Part shown: positions 29,841 to 39,496 of the stretch, piece after piece | Numbering within the stretch: position 1 is the first letter of the stretch | Layout: every line of letters begins with the position of its first letter | From: Skeletonema tropicum | Taxonomy: Eukaryota; Bacillariophyta; Thalassiosirophyceae; Thalassiosirales; Thalassiosiraceae | Direction of reading: 5' to 3' | DNA length: 64,000 nucleotides | Assembly (NCBI GenBank): GCA_037178625.1 | Contig: CM074148.1 | Location: forward strand, 1-64,000 | Program-made: the position numbers and the translations under genes | Notes under the pieces: model-generated | The model's database searches: none | Seen by the model: only the letters and a program-made list of their open reading frames with translations | Told to the model about the DNA's origin: nothing

Positions 29841-31293
29841 CCAAAAGATAGTTTAGAATAGCTCTCTCAGCGGCACCATTTTCAAATTGAGATCCAACAC
29901 CAGAGAACGTCTGCTTTTGTCCTTTACTGGAACAATCATCACGAAAATCCTTCGAAACATAGATACCATTGTCAGAGTGAAGATGCTTGATAGTAACACC
30001 GAATTCTTCCAAGAATTGCTCATAGTGAATCTTGCCCTTGAGGGTCTCCGAAGCAGTGCCATCAGACTGGAACTCCATGTGTATATAGGAAGTAGCCATG
30101 TCATGATACACAGTACCACAATTGTAGAGATCTTCATCGAATCCAGAAAGGGCGCGACCAGTAACGGGAACCTTGAACTGATCAGAACTGACGAAATCAC
30201 CAGGCAAATATCTGTCACGGGCAAGCACATCCACCTTCTCGGGATCCTTCTTAGAGACAGATGGAGACGGAGGTTTCGATCGTTTCGCACTTGCCAGCTT
30301 GCAAGTAGGACAGACCGGCAACGGACAGTTAGCTGCTTCTGGAGGATCTGCTTTCAACACTGCCGGAAAGATTTGGGACGTTCCATCCTCCTGCATCGCA
30401 CGATGAGGCTTCATCAATTGTTGAACGTCCTTGACAGAGATACCAAGCTTGAAATGCCACAACAAGAGCGCCTTCTGAGCCGCGGAAATATTCAAGTTGT
30501 CGACATTGGTAACGCAGGGGTACAGGTGCAGGAAATCATCGAATTCGTATTCATCCTCTGCTTCAGTAACACTCCACTTTCCAAGGAAGAAACCTCGAGC
30601 GTGACGAAGATGCGCAACCGCTTTGGTAAAACGTGGACCGATAGTAGTGCGTTCCTCCTCAGTGCAAGTCACATTGAACAACATTGGCAAATTTGTTTCT
30701 TTATTCATCGGAATCTCAATGTGATGCACGGTAGACATTTCGAACTGCTTGGGCAATCTCCAATCAACTTTATCACCATCAACAACACTGCATCCTCCAT
30801 ATAGTTTGTGGTAAACTTGCGGACTCATTAGCCGAATATCACACTCTGGAAGATGGTAGCTGATTCCAGGAACAAGAAGTTCGTCGCCGTTCGTTGCTCT
30901 CAACTTGTACATGACTGTACCAATCCCAATCACCATATTTGTTTTGGAGATATCTTTCACAGGAATACTAACTTCTTCATAGTCAATGAAGTCAGCACGA
31001 AAGGGAGAAAGACCCCACGAGGCGCCAGTGTCCCAAATCAACGGGGTATTGTAGAAGTTGGGATTATCTGGATCTGCAATAGACGAACTTTCCATCTGAG
31101 CAAACCGAATAGGACCACGTAAGAGTGCAACTCTACCCAAGAGAGCCTTCACGTTGGCGATATGATCTTCAACTCTGAGACCATTAATAGAAACCATCAC
31201 GTCGAGCACTCGCTTGCTCTCAAGAAAAGCATCGACAACACCTGGAGAGAACGGTGAGCGTGGATGTGAAAAGGACTGAGGAGCATCGGACAT
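29785..31293 (-). CDS. Copia Pol part 1: protease and integrase (502 aa)
   Basis: Aspartic protease motif IWDTGASWG lies at about residue 88. A GAG-pre-integrase zinc region follows (LLLWHFKLG ... CPTCKLA). The integrase core has Asp in SSDQF, HSDNGIYVSKDF and the Glu in ENGAAERAI, completing a D,D35E-like triad. The ATG at 31293 may not be used, because the protein is expected to arrive by frameshift from gag. Just after ENGAAERAI the frame is lost through one surplus base (around 29851-29858), and the sense continues in the next block. Confidence 0.88.
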   Translation of the reverse strand: MSDAPQSFSHPRSPFSPGVVDAFLESKRVLDVMVSINGLRVEDHIANVKALLGRVALLRGPIRFAQMESSSIADPDNPNFYNTPLIWDTGASWGLSPFRADFIDYEEVSIPVKDISKTNMVIGIGTVMYKLRATNGDELLVPGISYHLPECDIRLMSPQVYHKLYGGCSVVDGDKVDWRLPKQFEMSTVHHIEIPMNKETNLPMLFNVTCTEEERTTIGPRFTKAVAHLRHARGFFLGKWSVTEAEDEYEFDDFLHLYPCVTNVDNLNISAAQKALLLWHFKLGISVKDVQQLMKPHRAMQEDGTSQIFPAVLKADPPEAANCPLPVCPTCKLASAKRSKPPSPSVSKKDPEKVDVLARDRYLPGDFVSSDQFKVPVTGRALSGFDEDLYNCGTVYHDMATSYIHMEFQSDGTASETLKGKIHYEQFLEEFGVTIKHLHSDNGIYVSKDFRDDCSSKGQKQTFSGVGSQFENGAAERAILNYLLDGTFHDASRCVALERARS

Positions 31294-31989
31294 GTATTCC
31301 TTTGACTCCTCCTTCTCTTTCTTCCAGTGCTTCCTTCTTTTTAATCCGTTCCTCCTTCATACGCTTCAGCACCTTCTCCGTCAAACGCTTCAAAGCATCC
31401 TTCTTCTCACGCTGCAATTCATCCTCATGATCCTTCAGTAACTTTCGGGCGCAATAGAGAACATCAACACCGTCAAGAAAGGCACCAATATCATCAGACC
31501 AAGTCGGCTGGGTGAATCGTCCATCGGTGACCTTAGAGAAGAACTCATTCCGAGTGTGGTTCTTTCGGTAACGACGACGTGCACGCAGATTCCTCCTCCT
31601 CCAGCGACGATGAGCTTTATCTCGAGACGATGGAAAAGAAGTGCCGTCCAAACGACAAGGACTATTACCTAGGCGACGTCGGCAACGTAGGACTAAATGG
31701 TAAGGCAAGGCACGCCGATGAAAACGCGTGAACCTAGACCGATGAGAACGAGGCCTTTTCTTGCGAGTAGTACCAGATGAAGTTGAAGTTGAACCTTGAG
31801 TACCAGACACGATCAACTGAAACAAGACCATGATGAGAAGGCCCAACACGAAATCAGGAAGACATGGAGCGTTGGCAAAGAGAATCAGACGGTAGATCAT
31901 CAACTGAACGATATGTAGCAAGAAGCTACGGGCGCCAGGGTTAAAAGGGAAGATAGTGGAAAGACCTAGCAAAACAATCCACCCTACCG
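31220..31989 (-). CDS. Copia Gag-Pol linker: hydrophobic and coiled-coil segment entered by -1 frameshift
   Basis: This frame has no suitable ATG of its own and continues from the slippery site at 31996-31990. It begins with a strongly hydrophobic stretch (IVLLGLSTIFPFNPGA, FLLHIVQLMIYRLILF, PDFVLGLLIMVLFQLIV), enough for two or three membrane helices. A basic Arg-rich part follows (about 90 aa), then a charged coiled coil (LKDHEDELQREKKDALKRL, KVLKRMKEERIKKKEAL). After that the protein should continue into the protease frame, but one base too many around 31293-31320 breaks the frame. Its role is unknown; I do not recognise it from model Copia elements. Confidence 0.6.
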
Positions 31990-34617
31990 AAAACCCTGCG
32001 CAGCATTTGCACGTGCAGCATTGACGAGATTCACTGAGTGTTCATCCGAAACCCTCTTCTCAAGTTCAGAGAGGATGGAGTTCAAGTTTGCCATACGTTG
32101 AGCGTGTCCACCGTCGTCACCAGGAGGGACAGTAAGAGCGGACACGCTATCACTACCAGAACGCCGGGAGGCAACAAGGGCAGCAAAGTGTTCCTTGTTC
32201 CTGACCACCAAAGGATGACTAGGGTTCACATCAAACATATTGAATCCGGACTTGTCAGCGCTCCATTTGTCGTGGTACTTGGTTGAGTGATCCTTGACGT
32301 AGCACTGACAATGCTTACAGTAGGCCATGCAGAAACCGTCAACCATCTTCTGTTGGGGCTGAGTAGCAGCGGCACGTTCGGGGATCTCGACCCCAAATTC
32401 ACCCCTCTTCGCCAGCTCGATATTACGATCGATACGTTCCTGATTGAGCGTCTTCTTGCATTTCTTTACCGAACAACCAGGCTGCTCACAATTATAGCAA
32501 GGCCTTGAACGCCTATTTCTACCACCGCGGGGAGGTCCACCACCACCAGGTACACCACTCCTTCTACCAGACAAATTATTGAAACGATTGTCCTGAGTAG
32601 CAGGGACATCAGCAAACCGCTTTCCACCTGCTGTCTGATCGGCATAAGCATCCATAATTGTGTCCACGATAGCAACAGATTTGTCGTAGATGGACTGCTG
32701 AGACTGATTTAGAGCATCGTAAATCTTCAAACTGAGGCGAGCTTCATCAGCTTCAACGCAGTTCTTGTCAGCGATTTTGCTAAGGAACTTATTCCTGCTC
32801 AAGCTGGCTCCTTTCCATAAGTTATTTGGGGTGTCCTGCTCAAGCCTGCCTGCGCCATAAAGAAGACTAAGTGCATTCTTCAACTGTTTACCACCGATAA
32901 AGAGATTTCCATTTACCAGAGCCGGGCCTTTAGTAGACCACAACTTGATGAACTGAACAAGGGACGTAGAAACTCCAGGGGTTTGCCGAAGTACGGTGTG
33001 CAGGAGAAGCCACAAATAAGTAAGACCACCTTTCTTGGAAGCGGGCAGCTCTCTGAATTCCTTGTCGATGAGTTGCTTAAGCGAGCTGGTACAGGAATTG
33101 TAGAGAAACCGATACATCAAGTTACTGCTCTGATTGTCAGCAGCACAGACGAAGACTGAGGTGTTAATAAGTGCTTGCATAACACACACATCCTCAAACC
33201 GAAGCCATTGCCACTCCCACAGAAGATTTTGCGATTGCTGTAGGTCCAGAATCTCACTAATTGGTTTGGACAGATCTGGGTCGCTTGATTTGGAGGGGCT
33301 GATGTCCAGAATCTCTAGCATATCGTACTTGGTGAAGTGCGTGAAGGTTTGGGCGATCAGGTCGAAGTATTTGGTGGCAGACACCTGCACGTGAACATTC
33401 TTAACGTTGTCACCAGCTTCTGACTTGTCGGACAAGAGCGAATCCTTACTGCTAACACCGAACTTTTCGTCCAACCCACCACGGATTTTCTCCAGAATCT
33501 TCAGTTGGTCGTAGTTCGTGACATCAAGCTTGAGACGTTCTTCTTTAGATATGACAACCTCGACGTCAGTGGCACTTGGACCGGGAGCACTCCTCACAGG
33601 GGTATCATAAAATATAGCACTTCTTTCTCCTTCTGGAGGGTTCACTGGGACTGGAACCGGAGCTGGCGCAGCAGTTACATTTGTATCACTGTGCGAAGCA
33701 GCAGAAGGGCCAACGGGTACAGAACCAGACGGGATAGTATGTCCAGCGGTAGATACCGGTAGGCAAGTACCAACAAAACCCGCAGAGGTAGAGCTCGATG
33801 TAACAGGCACAGCAACAGGTCCTGAAGGTAAGACTGGAGGCACATAAGTCAATGGTGGTCCACCAAGACCTGGAAGGGTAGCCGTCGAAGCGAAAGAGGT
33901 GGGATCATAGTGTATGACCGAAGGATAGGAACACGGCTGAACCACATCATTGTGGCTACTTGCCACAGGAACAACCACAGAGGTACCATTTCCTCCGCCA
34001 GACACAGAAACACCATCTCCTCCTCCAGACACAGGGGAACCATCCACAGCAGCAGCCGGGGAAACTTCAGAAACACCAGAGGCAGAGCCATCCAACAATG
34101 AGAGCCTGAGATCAGCAATCTTAACCACGGCCTTATCACGCGCATCTTTAGTCATCGGAGTATTATTGATTTCCAACTCGACCTTATCGAGTAGAGCAGC
34201 AAGACCCGCCGCAGCCGCACCATCATCGAAAGTAGTGGGCGCAGCAGAGGTCGAGTGACTACCGGAGGCAACAGGGGACAGAATGTCTCTGAGGTCTCCG
34301 AGATGCCTAGCCTCTAGGCTAGACGGGCTGCTGGCAACAACACCAGCAGGGGCTTCATCGAGCCACGAGGGGTTACTGACGTCTTCGCCAGTAGGGCCAG
34401 CAATACTGCCAGCAGAGCTTCCGGGAGGATTACCATCTCGAAGCCACAACAGATCACCGTACCAATCTCGAGAAGCCTGAACAGACAAGGGCACTTGAGT
34501 ACGAGGAGGGGCGGTGGTCTCCTCACTGCGAGGAGTTACGGACTCCACACTTGAGACATCACTCACGATAGTTGGCGCCAACGGAGGGTCTAAGGGAGTC
34601 ATAAAAGGCGACTGCAT
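31984..34617 (-). CDS. Copia Gag polyprotein (877 aa)
   Basis: ATG at 34617. Residues 1-350 are Pro/Val/Ser/Thr-rich low complexity. About 360-650 is a helical capsid-like region (LKILEKIRGGLDEKF, LLWEWQWLRFEDVCVMQAL). An RGG-like basic patch (GGGGPPRGGRNRRSR) precedes a zinc knuckle at 707-720, CYNCEQPGCSVKKC, that has Cys where the usual CCHC has His. A second Cys/His cluster (YCKHCQCYVKDHSTKYH) follows at about 765-785. The gene ends ANAAQGFR-stop, with a slippery heptamer just before the stop. It packages element RNA in virus-like particles by family analogy. Confidence 0.88.
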   Translation of the reverse strand: MQSPFMTPLDPPLAPTIVSDVSSVESVTPRSEETTAPPRTQVPLSVQASRDWYGDLLWLRDGNPPGSSAGSIAGPTGEDVSNPSWLDEAPAGVVASSPSSLEARHLGDLRDILSPVASGSHSTSAAPTTFDDGAAAAGLAALLDKVELEINNTPMTKDARDKAVVKIADLRLSLLDGSASGVSEVSPAAAVDGSPVSGGGDGVSVSGGGNGTSVVVPVASSHNDVVQPCSYPSVIHYDPTSFASTATLPGLGGPPLTYVPPVLPSGPVAVPVTSSSTSAGFVGTCLPVSTAGHTIPSGSVPVGPSAASHSDTNVTAAPAPVPVPVNPPEGERSAIFYDTPVRSAPGPSATDVEVVISKEERLKLDVTNYDQLKILEKIRGGLDEKFGVSSKDSLLSDKSEAGDNVKNVHVQVSATKYFDLIAQTFTHFTKYDMLEILDISPSKSSDPDLSKPISEILDLQQSQNLLWEWQWLRFEDVCVMQALINTSVFVCAADNQSSNLMYRFLYNSCTSSLKQLIDKEFRELPASKKGGLTYLWLLLHTVLRQTPGVSTSLVQFIKLWSTKGPALVNGNLFIGGKQLKNALSLLYGAGRLEQDTPNNLWKGASLSRNKFLSKIADKNCVEADEARLSLKIYDALNQSQQSIYDKSVAIVDTIMDAYADQTAGGKRFADVPATQDNRFNNLSGRRSGVPGGGGPPRGGRNRRSRPCYNCEQPGCSVKKCKKTLNQERIDRNIELAKRGEFGVEIPERAAATQPQQKMVDGFCMAYCKHCQCYVKDHSTKYHDKWSADKSGFNMFDVNPSHPLVVRNKEHFAALVASRRSGSDSVSALTVPPGDDGGHAQRMANLNSILSELEKRVSDEHSVNLVNAARANAAQGFR
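31990..31996 (-). promoter_or_regulatory. Candidate -1 ribosomal frameshift site G GGT TTT at the Gag end
   Basis: Read in the gag frame the end is CAG GGT TTT CGG TAG, so the heptamer GGGTTTT fits X XXY YYZ and lies one codon (CGG) upstream of the stop. A -1 slip moves ribosomes into the frame that reads on without a stop into the 250-codon linker and pol region. I did not model a downstream pseudoknot. Confidence 0.6.
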
Positions 34618-34962
34618 TGTTAACGGTGCAGAGGCGAATCTACTTACTTATATGCTTTTGACACAATGGAATCTAGCGGGTGGCTTTTGACGCAATGGAA
34701 TCTAGCCGGCACAACTGAACTTGACGATGATGAATCCTTCAGGGGCCAATGTACTCCGAACGAGGTGTAGCTAGCACGCAAACTTCGGAGGAATGTTCAA
34801 AACTTAACTGGGTGAAAACTTAGGGTGACTACCAACGAAGGAGGCGGGTGATCAAGCCGACCAAACAACGGAGAGAAGTCGATGGAGGGTGTTGCCGTTG
34901 AGGCAACAAAGAACTTTAAAACGAGGAAAGACCGCTACGCAGAGAAACGTTGGGTCATGACC
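34618..34962 (-). other. Copia 5' leader
   Basis: 345 bp between the 5' LTR and the gag ATG. It holds a PBS-like GGTCATGACCC (34952-34962, sense strand) and a near-direct repeat of 'CTTTTGACNCAATGGAATCTAGC' type at 34646-34700. Apart from that I see nothing in it. Confidence 0.7.
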
Positions 34963-35365
34963 TGTAATAGTTCACTTAGTTGATGAGGGAGACGTTAGCG
35001 TAACCGTCGATGGAGGTGTCTGAGTGGTTGTAGAACTCAAACACCAATAGATAAAAGGAGATGTAGGGCGTTGAATCAATTCGATTGGACTGTAGACTTC
35101 TGTTTTACTTGATTGATTATTTTCTATTATACTACTATATGCTCTACATGAGGATGCTCTGCCAAAACAAAGCTTCACGAGAGCCTTGACACCTGGGAAG
35201 ACCCGGATGTCAACCCTAAGATTAGATGTGTCAGATGACTGATTCTGACATCCTAACATCATTCACAAGCGGTATTCCTTGACGTGGAACTACCTAAACT
35301 AAACCTAAACTAAAGTTCTTTTCCATACAATTGGGGATTGCCATCTAAGACGGCTATCCATCACA
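34963..35365 (-). repeat. 5' LTR of the Copia element (right on the plus strand)
   Basis: 403 bp, near-identical to the other LTR (an extra AT near 35138 and TTC to TAC close by). It should contain the promoter, but I cannot point to a TATA box with confidence. Confidence 0.96.
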
Positions 35366-36216
35366 GCCCTCGCTTGGGACGAGTAATCATGCGGGGCGTC
35401 AAAATTGCTGAGGAGAGGGCGTTCCATGAGTGTACTGCCCTAACGGATGTGGAATGTGACAAGCTAGAAATGATTAATCAAGAGGCATTCGGTTACTGCA
35501 GGTCTTTGAGGAGCATCAACCTGCCATCCGCCGAGATCATTAAGGGGAGTGCATTCCAATGGTGTGCAAATCTGACGGATGTGGAATTTAGTAACAAGCT
35601 GGAAGGAATTCATGGAGGGGCATTTAAGGGCTGCAACTCTCTGGAACGAATTGCCATTCCATTGAAAGATGGCATAATTTCTGACGATGATGCATTCACA
35701 GGGTGTGTACATTTGAAGCAGGTAGATGTGGTCGAGGGAGTAGAATTACGTAAAACTATCGCTGCGTTGCACAAGGAGGAATGGAGGAATGATGTGAGTG
35801 AAGAAATTGATTCGATAAATCAGCAGATTCTTCCCAATACAGATGCTGGTGTCGTATTTTTTAATCATGCGGGAGAAAAGGCCCAAGTAATACAACGGTG
35901 GATCAGATCAGTTCTTTGCAAAATGGTTCGCTACAAAGCTGAGCATCAATGCGTATTGGATGTGGCTGCAACTACACTCCAGTTTGCTTTACCGCGAGAT
36001 CTTGTGATGCAAAATGTCCTATCTTTTCTCGAATTTCAATTGCCGCACAGGTTAGGATCGGAGGATCACAGTATTTATTTATTTGGACAAGAGGATCGTG
36101 AAGGTGAAGATGCAGAGGACGATGAAGTTGTTGATGGTGGAGAAGACGGCTACTCCTTTTCCTTGTGGAGGTCAATGATTATGTTGGCAGCTGGTATTAC
36201 AGACGAGCGTAGTTGA

Positions 36217-37886
36217 GGCAAGTTGATGATGGATGACTAGAATCATCATTGGAGGGAGCATGTATGGCATGTAAACCTGCATTGAATGGAAGTTTATTGG
36301 CATATCTCACCCGAGCCAAATATAATATCGTTCGCCCTATCAAGTTTAAGTGTCTTCAGCAAAACATCTACTCCACAGAGAGGCCTAGGTTTGTTTCTGT
36401 TTCTATTGTTTTTTACCCTACTACTATTCATTGTGTTTTTGGATCGACGTGCCACAACCTATCGTATCTCAGCTCTATTGGCTGAGCCGTGTTAATATTT
36501 TGATAGTGATAATGGTACTATATATCGATGGAGCTTGATAAGAGCTTTCGATTGGTTGTTAATTTGTAGTTTGGTAAAAGTTTGACACATCTTGTGGAAA
36601 TCTGGTTGCGGAGCTGGATTGGCCAATCAAGCTCTGCGGAATAGACGCGGTTATAACCTAGACGATCTGTAAAAAGTCATCCAATCAAGCTGGATACGTC
36701 TTATCGATAGAGCAGCTCAAGGGCTTTCCAAAACGCCACTCATCGCCTTCATAGGCCGCGTAGAATGGAAGATACCACAAGAACAAGACGACGGATCCTT
36801 TATCAAGGAGATGTACCCAGATCAGATATCTGTTTTCAGTGTGACTCTGTCACAAAACTAGAGATTTACGATGTTGATCTGAATGCAGGAATGGGAGCGC
36901 AACCTTTGCCACTTGAGCCGATCTGCGTCTATGTGGATCGGGGTAAGGAGAAGATGAGATGACTTCAGATACTGGTGAAAGAGTCCGCTTTCATGGCCAC
37001 CTATATAAGTATCCTAGCGCTGGCCAAGGAGATCTTCGATAAGATAGAGAATAGAGACAGATCCTGGTACCATCCGCGTTTGCACAAGTAGATTGGGTCA
37101 ACGTGCGTGAACAAGGCATTACACGAGGTCCCACGACTTTTCCAACTATGGGCATGCAAGCAAAGTTCATGACATAGCCGGCACTAACTTGCGGTTACAC
37201 AGATGTGATCCTAATCACTCTCCTTGGTGACTTTCTTGTCTGGATGCTCAGGAGTCATGCGCTCACGTCTTATAATGTGTGAAGAAGAGGATAGGGTACA
37301 TAAAATGTTTTCAGATGTCAGCGGATAATCTACACTCCTGGCTGCAATCGGTGGGGACATGTGATGACGTGCGGAAAAGTATATCATGAGGTTTTGTGAG
37401 GGCTCGGAATGGCAAAAAGCTTTATGGACTGCACTGCTGGCGATCATGACCCGATACTGCAGAAGTTGGCATGTACACAAGATCAGATCGGATGGTGGCG
37501 GTTTTGGAAGGAATGATATCCAAGGAGTTCTGTGCGATTCAAGAGACACATTGTCGTCTGTAGGGCAGCTATCTTTCTGGCGCAACATGGGCACAAAGCT
37601 TCTCAATCAAGTTGATGGAGATGACCCATGGACAATGGCTCGTGAGGAATTTCTTGACTCATGATAAAATTTTGGGTATGCTTGCGTTAAAGAGGAAGGA
37701 GGAGCTACAAATACAAATAGCTATAGATGAGCAGCAAACATGGGCTTAGAAGAGCTAGGAGAGGAGGATAAATACTTGATGGAAATCAATCTCGATGATC
37801 TCAAAACAGCAACTTCTGGTGAATATCAGGCTTATTGGCGCAGCACGGTATGCCTTCTTGATACGCCGCCAGTGGGCTCAGGCAGC
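36217..37886 (+). pseudogene. Copy 2 of the retroelement fossil and dispersed repeat behind the LRR gene
   Basis: Matches 23190-24857 with small indels (for example a missing 23-bp piece near 36275 and TGCAGAAGTTGGC for TGCAGACAATTGGC). It includes the dispersed 230-bp repeat at about 36513-36763 and the decayed post-RT motifs (RSDGGGFGRNDIQ, LMEINLDDL, YQAYWRS). No intact gene. Confidence 0.65.
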
Positions 37887-38507
37887 GCAGCCATAATCAT
37901 AGCGCCGTTTCTCAATAATCATATTCATATCGCCAGGTACATCTATGTAAATCCTACATACGTAAGGTGCCCCTTTCTCACACAACGCTCGCACTTAACC
38001 GCTTCAACGCTCAAATTTTTATTGCCCGCCACGCACCATCAACTCACAACACACACACAAGCCCAGCAATTGAAAACTGTCTTCGCAGATAGTATCGTAC
38101 CGTTAGCGAGACTAATCACCTCTCCCAGATATGACAGAAGACCTTATGTAGGGTGACTTATCGTACTTACTACGCAAACTTTGGTGACGGGTGACGTATC
38201 TTTCATAAGTACCTGAGACTAACTTCAATAAGAGAAAGGATGATAAGGACGAAACGTATCGTGGATTGCCGCTTCCGCTGGTCGAGTACCGCTAATGGTA
38301 GTGAAGTCCCATTTCATATGTAGGAGTGCCGTTTATGTGCCGGAGAGGAATGTAAGACGGGTGGAATGATGGTGGTAAAAAGTTTCATGCGGGGCATTTG
38401 ACAAAAGTGAGAAATGTGCGAGCGTTGTGTGAGAAAGGGCCACCTTACGTATGTAGGAATTTCGCACATGTACCTGGCGCTATTTGATTATTGAGAAACG
38501 GCGCTGC
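37887..38507 (+). mobile_element. 621-bp MITE with 11-bp target duplication (MULE-type)
   Basis: GCTCAGGCAGC flanks it exactly on both sides (37876-37886, 38508-38518) and occurs once in unit copy 1 (near 24846-24856). The ends are long inverted repeats: about 37887-37992 pairs with 38413-38507 (GCGCCGTTTCTCAATAATCA, GCCAGGTACAT, CACACAACGCTCGCAC). The left end has an 11-bp extra piece (CATAATCATAG). No transposase inside. Confidence 0.85.
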
Positions 38508-38536
38508 GCTCAGGCAGCACTTTTCGACGCGGTCAC

Positions 38537-39471
38537 ACAGAGCGTCCTTAACTTATTACTTACGCAAAAAACTGAACGAAATGACGTCACTTGTGAGTTG
38601 TGGAATTTTTTGATGACGTTTTGCGTAAGTAAGACAAGAGAAATTGCTGATTTACTTACGCAAAATCGAACTTTTCCGTAAGTAAATAAGACCACTCTTT
38701 CACGTAGGAACTAATATATCTCTTTTTTGACATCAAGTAAATACTTTGGCAACAGCCATGGTGAGCAAGTAAGTGCGGTCATTAGGCAAGTCTCGGCAGC
38801 AGTATTGACAGCAGCAATGAATATCTGCTCACGAACGTCAGCACGTACATGAGCAGGTGGCAGTGGCGTGGCAGTGGCGTGGCTGCAGCCATGGAGTTGT
38901 GTGATGTTGCTACAACTTATTTCACATGCACCATGTCGTCCGAATCCGAAACAAATCCATCCACCGCCGCCACTGTCACTGCGGCTCCCGCTGCCCCGTT
39001 CCCTCCTGGGTTGCAGTCATTCTTAAAATGTCTACAACCTGGCCACACAGACTTACATGAAATGGCTGTATGTATGCTCATCGAAACTAGCCATACAGAA
39101 GTACTTAAAATTCCCAAGCGCGGTCAGGGAACCGGCGAAAAGTGGAAGGTTTTGATGACAACCTTCTTTGAGGGCCAACCTACTGGCGGTGAGCGTGATG
39201 GCAATGGACTTTTCCGTCATTATAGTAAGTGGAAATGCAAAAACCCCGCAACTGTGAAATTGAGAGTAATAATTAAGGGAATCGTTGATGAATTCAGTGC
39301 CGAGCCGGAGAGAACGCCGCTGCAGTTCAAAAATTTTCAAAAAATGGTGGGAGAAATGGTGCCAGAACTTTGGTGCCGGTTGGTCCAAAATTTGCGCGCT
39401 CCACAAGGTCACAAAAACGTCACAACTCATGCGAACCCAAATTTGCGTAAGTAATAAGTTAAGGACGCTCT
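38537..39471 (+). mobile_element. 935-bp TIR element with an internal ORF
   Basis: Perfect 30-bp terminal inverted repeats, 38537-38566 and 39442-39471, starting AGAGCGTCCTTAAC. The motif ACTTACGCAAA and its complement recur several times within 160 bp of the left end, like subterminal transposase-binding repeats. Unit copy 1 has the empty site (GGTCACGACAACC near 24869-24881), but a target-site duplication cannot be read clearly, so no superfamily is assigned. Confidence 0.8.
38849..39454 (+). CDS. Unknown protein encoded by the 935-bp TIR element (201 aa; internal start gives 173)
   Basis: The frame opens at ATG 38849; a likelier start is ATG 38933 (MSSESETNPSTAAT), after a junk-like Met/Trp/Gly stretch. 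The stop codon lies within the right terminal repeat. An Ala/Pro/Thr-rich leader (about 30 aa) is followed by a folded-looking basic region: KRGQGTGEKWKVLMTTFFEG, GNGLFRHYSKWKCKNPATVK, LQFKNFQKMVGEMVPELW. The spacing of Trp and aromatic residues is faintly Myb/SANT-like, so DNA binding is possible, but I cannot name the family. There is no DDE or DDD triad, so it is not an evident transposase. Confidence 0.55.
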   Translation: MSRWQWRGSGVAAAMELCDVATTYFTCTMSSESETNPSTAATVTAAPAAPFPPGLQSFLKCLQPGHTDLHEMAVCMLIETSHTEVLKIPKRGQGTGEKWKVLMTTFFEGQPTGGERDGNGLFRHYSKWKCKNPATVKLRVIIKGIVDEFSAEPERTPLQFKNFQKMVGEMVPELWCRLVQNLRAPQGHKNVTTHANPNLRK

Positions 39472-39496
39472 AACAACCACGGATAGAGATGGGTAG

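Larger units (their letters stand above)
26467..35365 (-). mobile_element. Complete Copia-superfamily LTR retrotransposon inserted in LRR gene copy 2
   Basis: LTRs of 401 bp (26467-26867) and 403 bp (34963-35365) differ by a 2-bp indel and few substitutions visible by eye. The 5-bp duplication GCCCT lies at 26462-26466 and 35366-35370. The coding strand is minus, with gag (34617-31984), a linker frame, protease and integrase, RT, and RNase H. That integrase-before-RT order defines Copia. In the sense direction GGTCATGACCC follows the 5' LTR (34962-34952) and GAGAAGGAG precedes the 3' LTR (26876-26868) as polypurine tract. GGTCATGACC is self-complementary around CAT and could pair with a tRNA-Met anticodon arm, as for the half-tRNA primer of Drosophila copia (inference). 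Pol holds three one-base frame breaks. Confidence 0.96.
26260..36216 (+). pseudogene. LRR gene copy 2, split by the Copia insertion
   Basis: The 5' part (26260-26466) equals residues 1-69 of copy 1. The 3' part (35366-36216) continues it from the duplicated GCCCT. Both parts are almost identical to copy 1; the C-terminus differs at a few residues (for example LFGQ versus LFRQ and DAEDDE versus DAKDDE). The LTR happens to leave an open frame into the 3' part from 35338, so a short chimeric product is conceivable but unsupported. Apart from the insertion the gene has no stop, so it was functional-looking until recently. Confidence 0.9.

Noticed and set aside
27828..30804. Several 70-305 codon plus-strand frames across the Copia element
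   Set aside because: They lie antisense to clearly recognised gag and pol domains.
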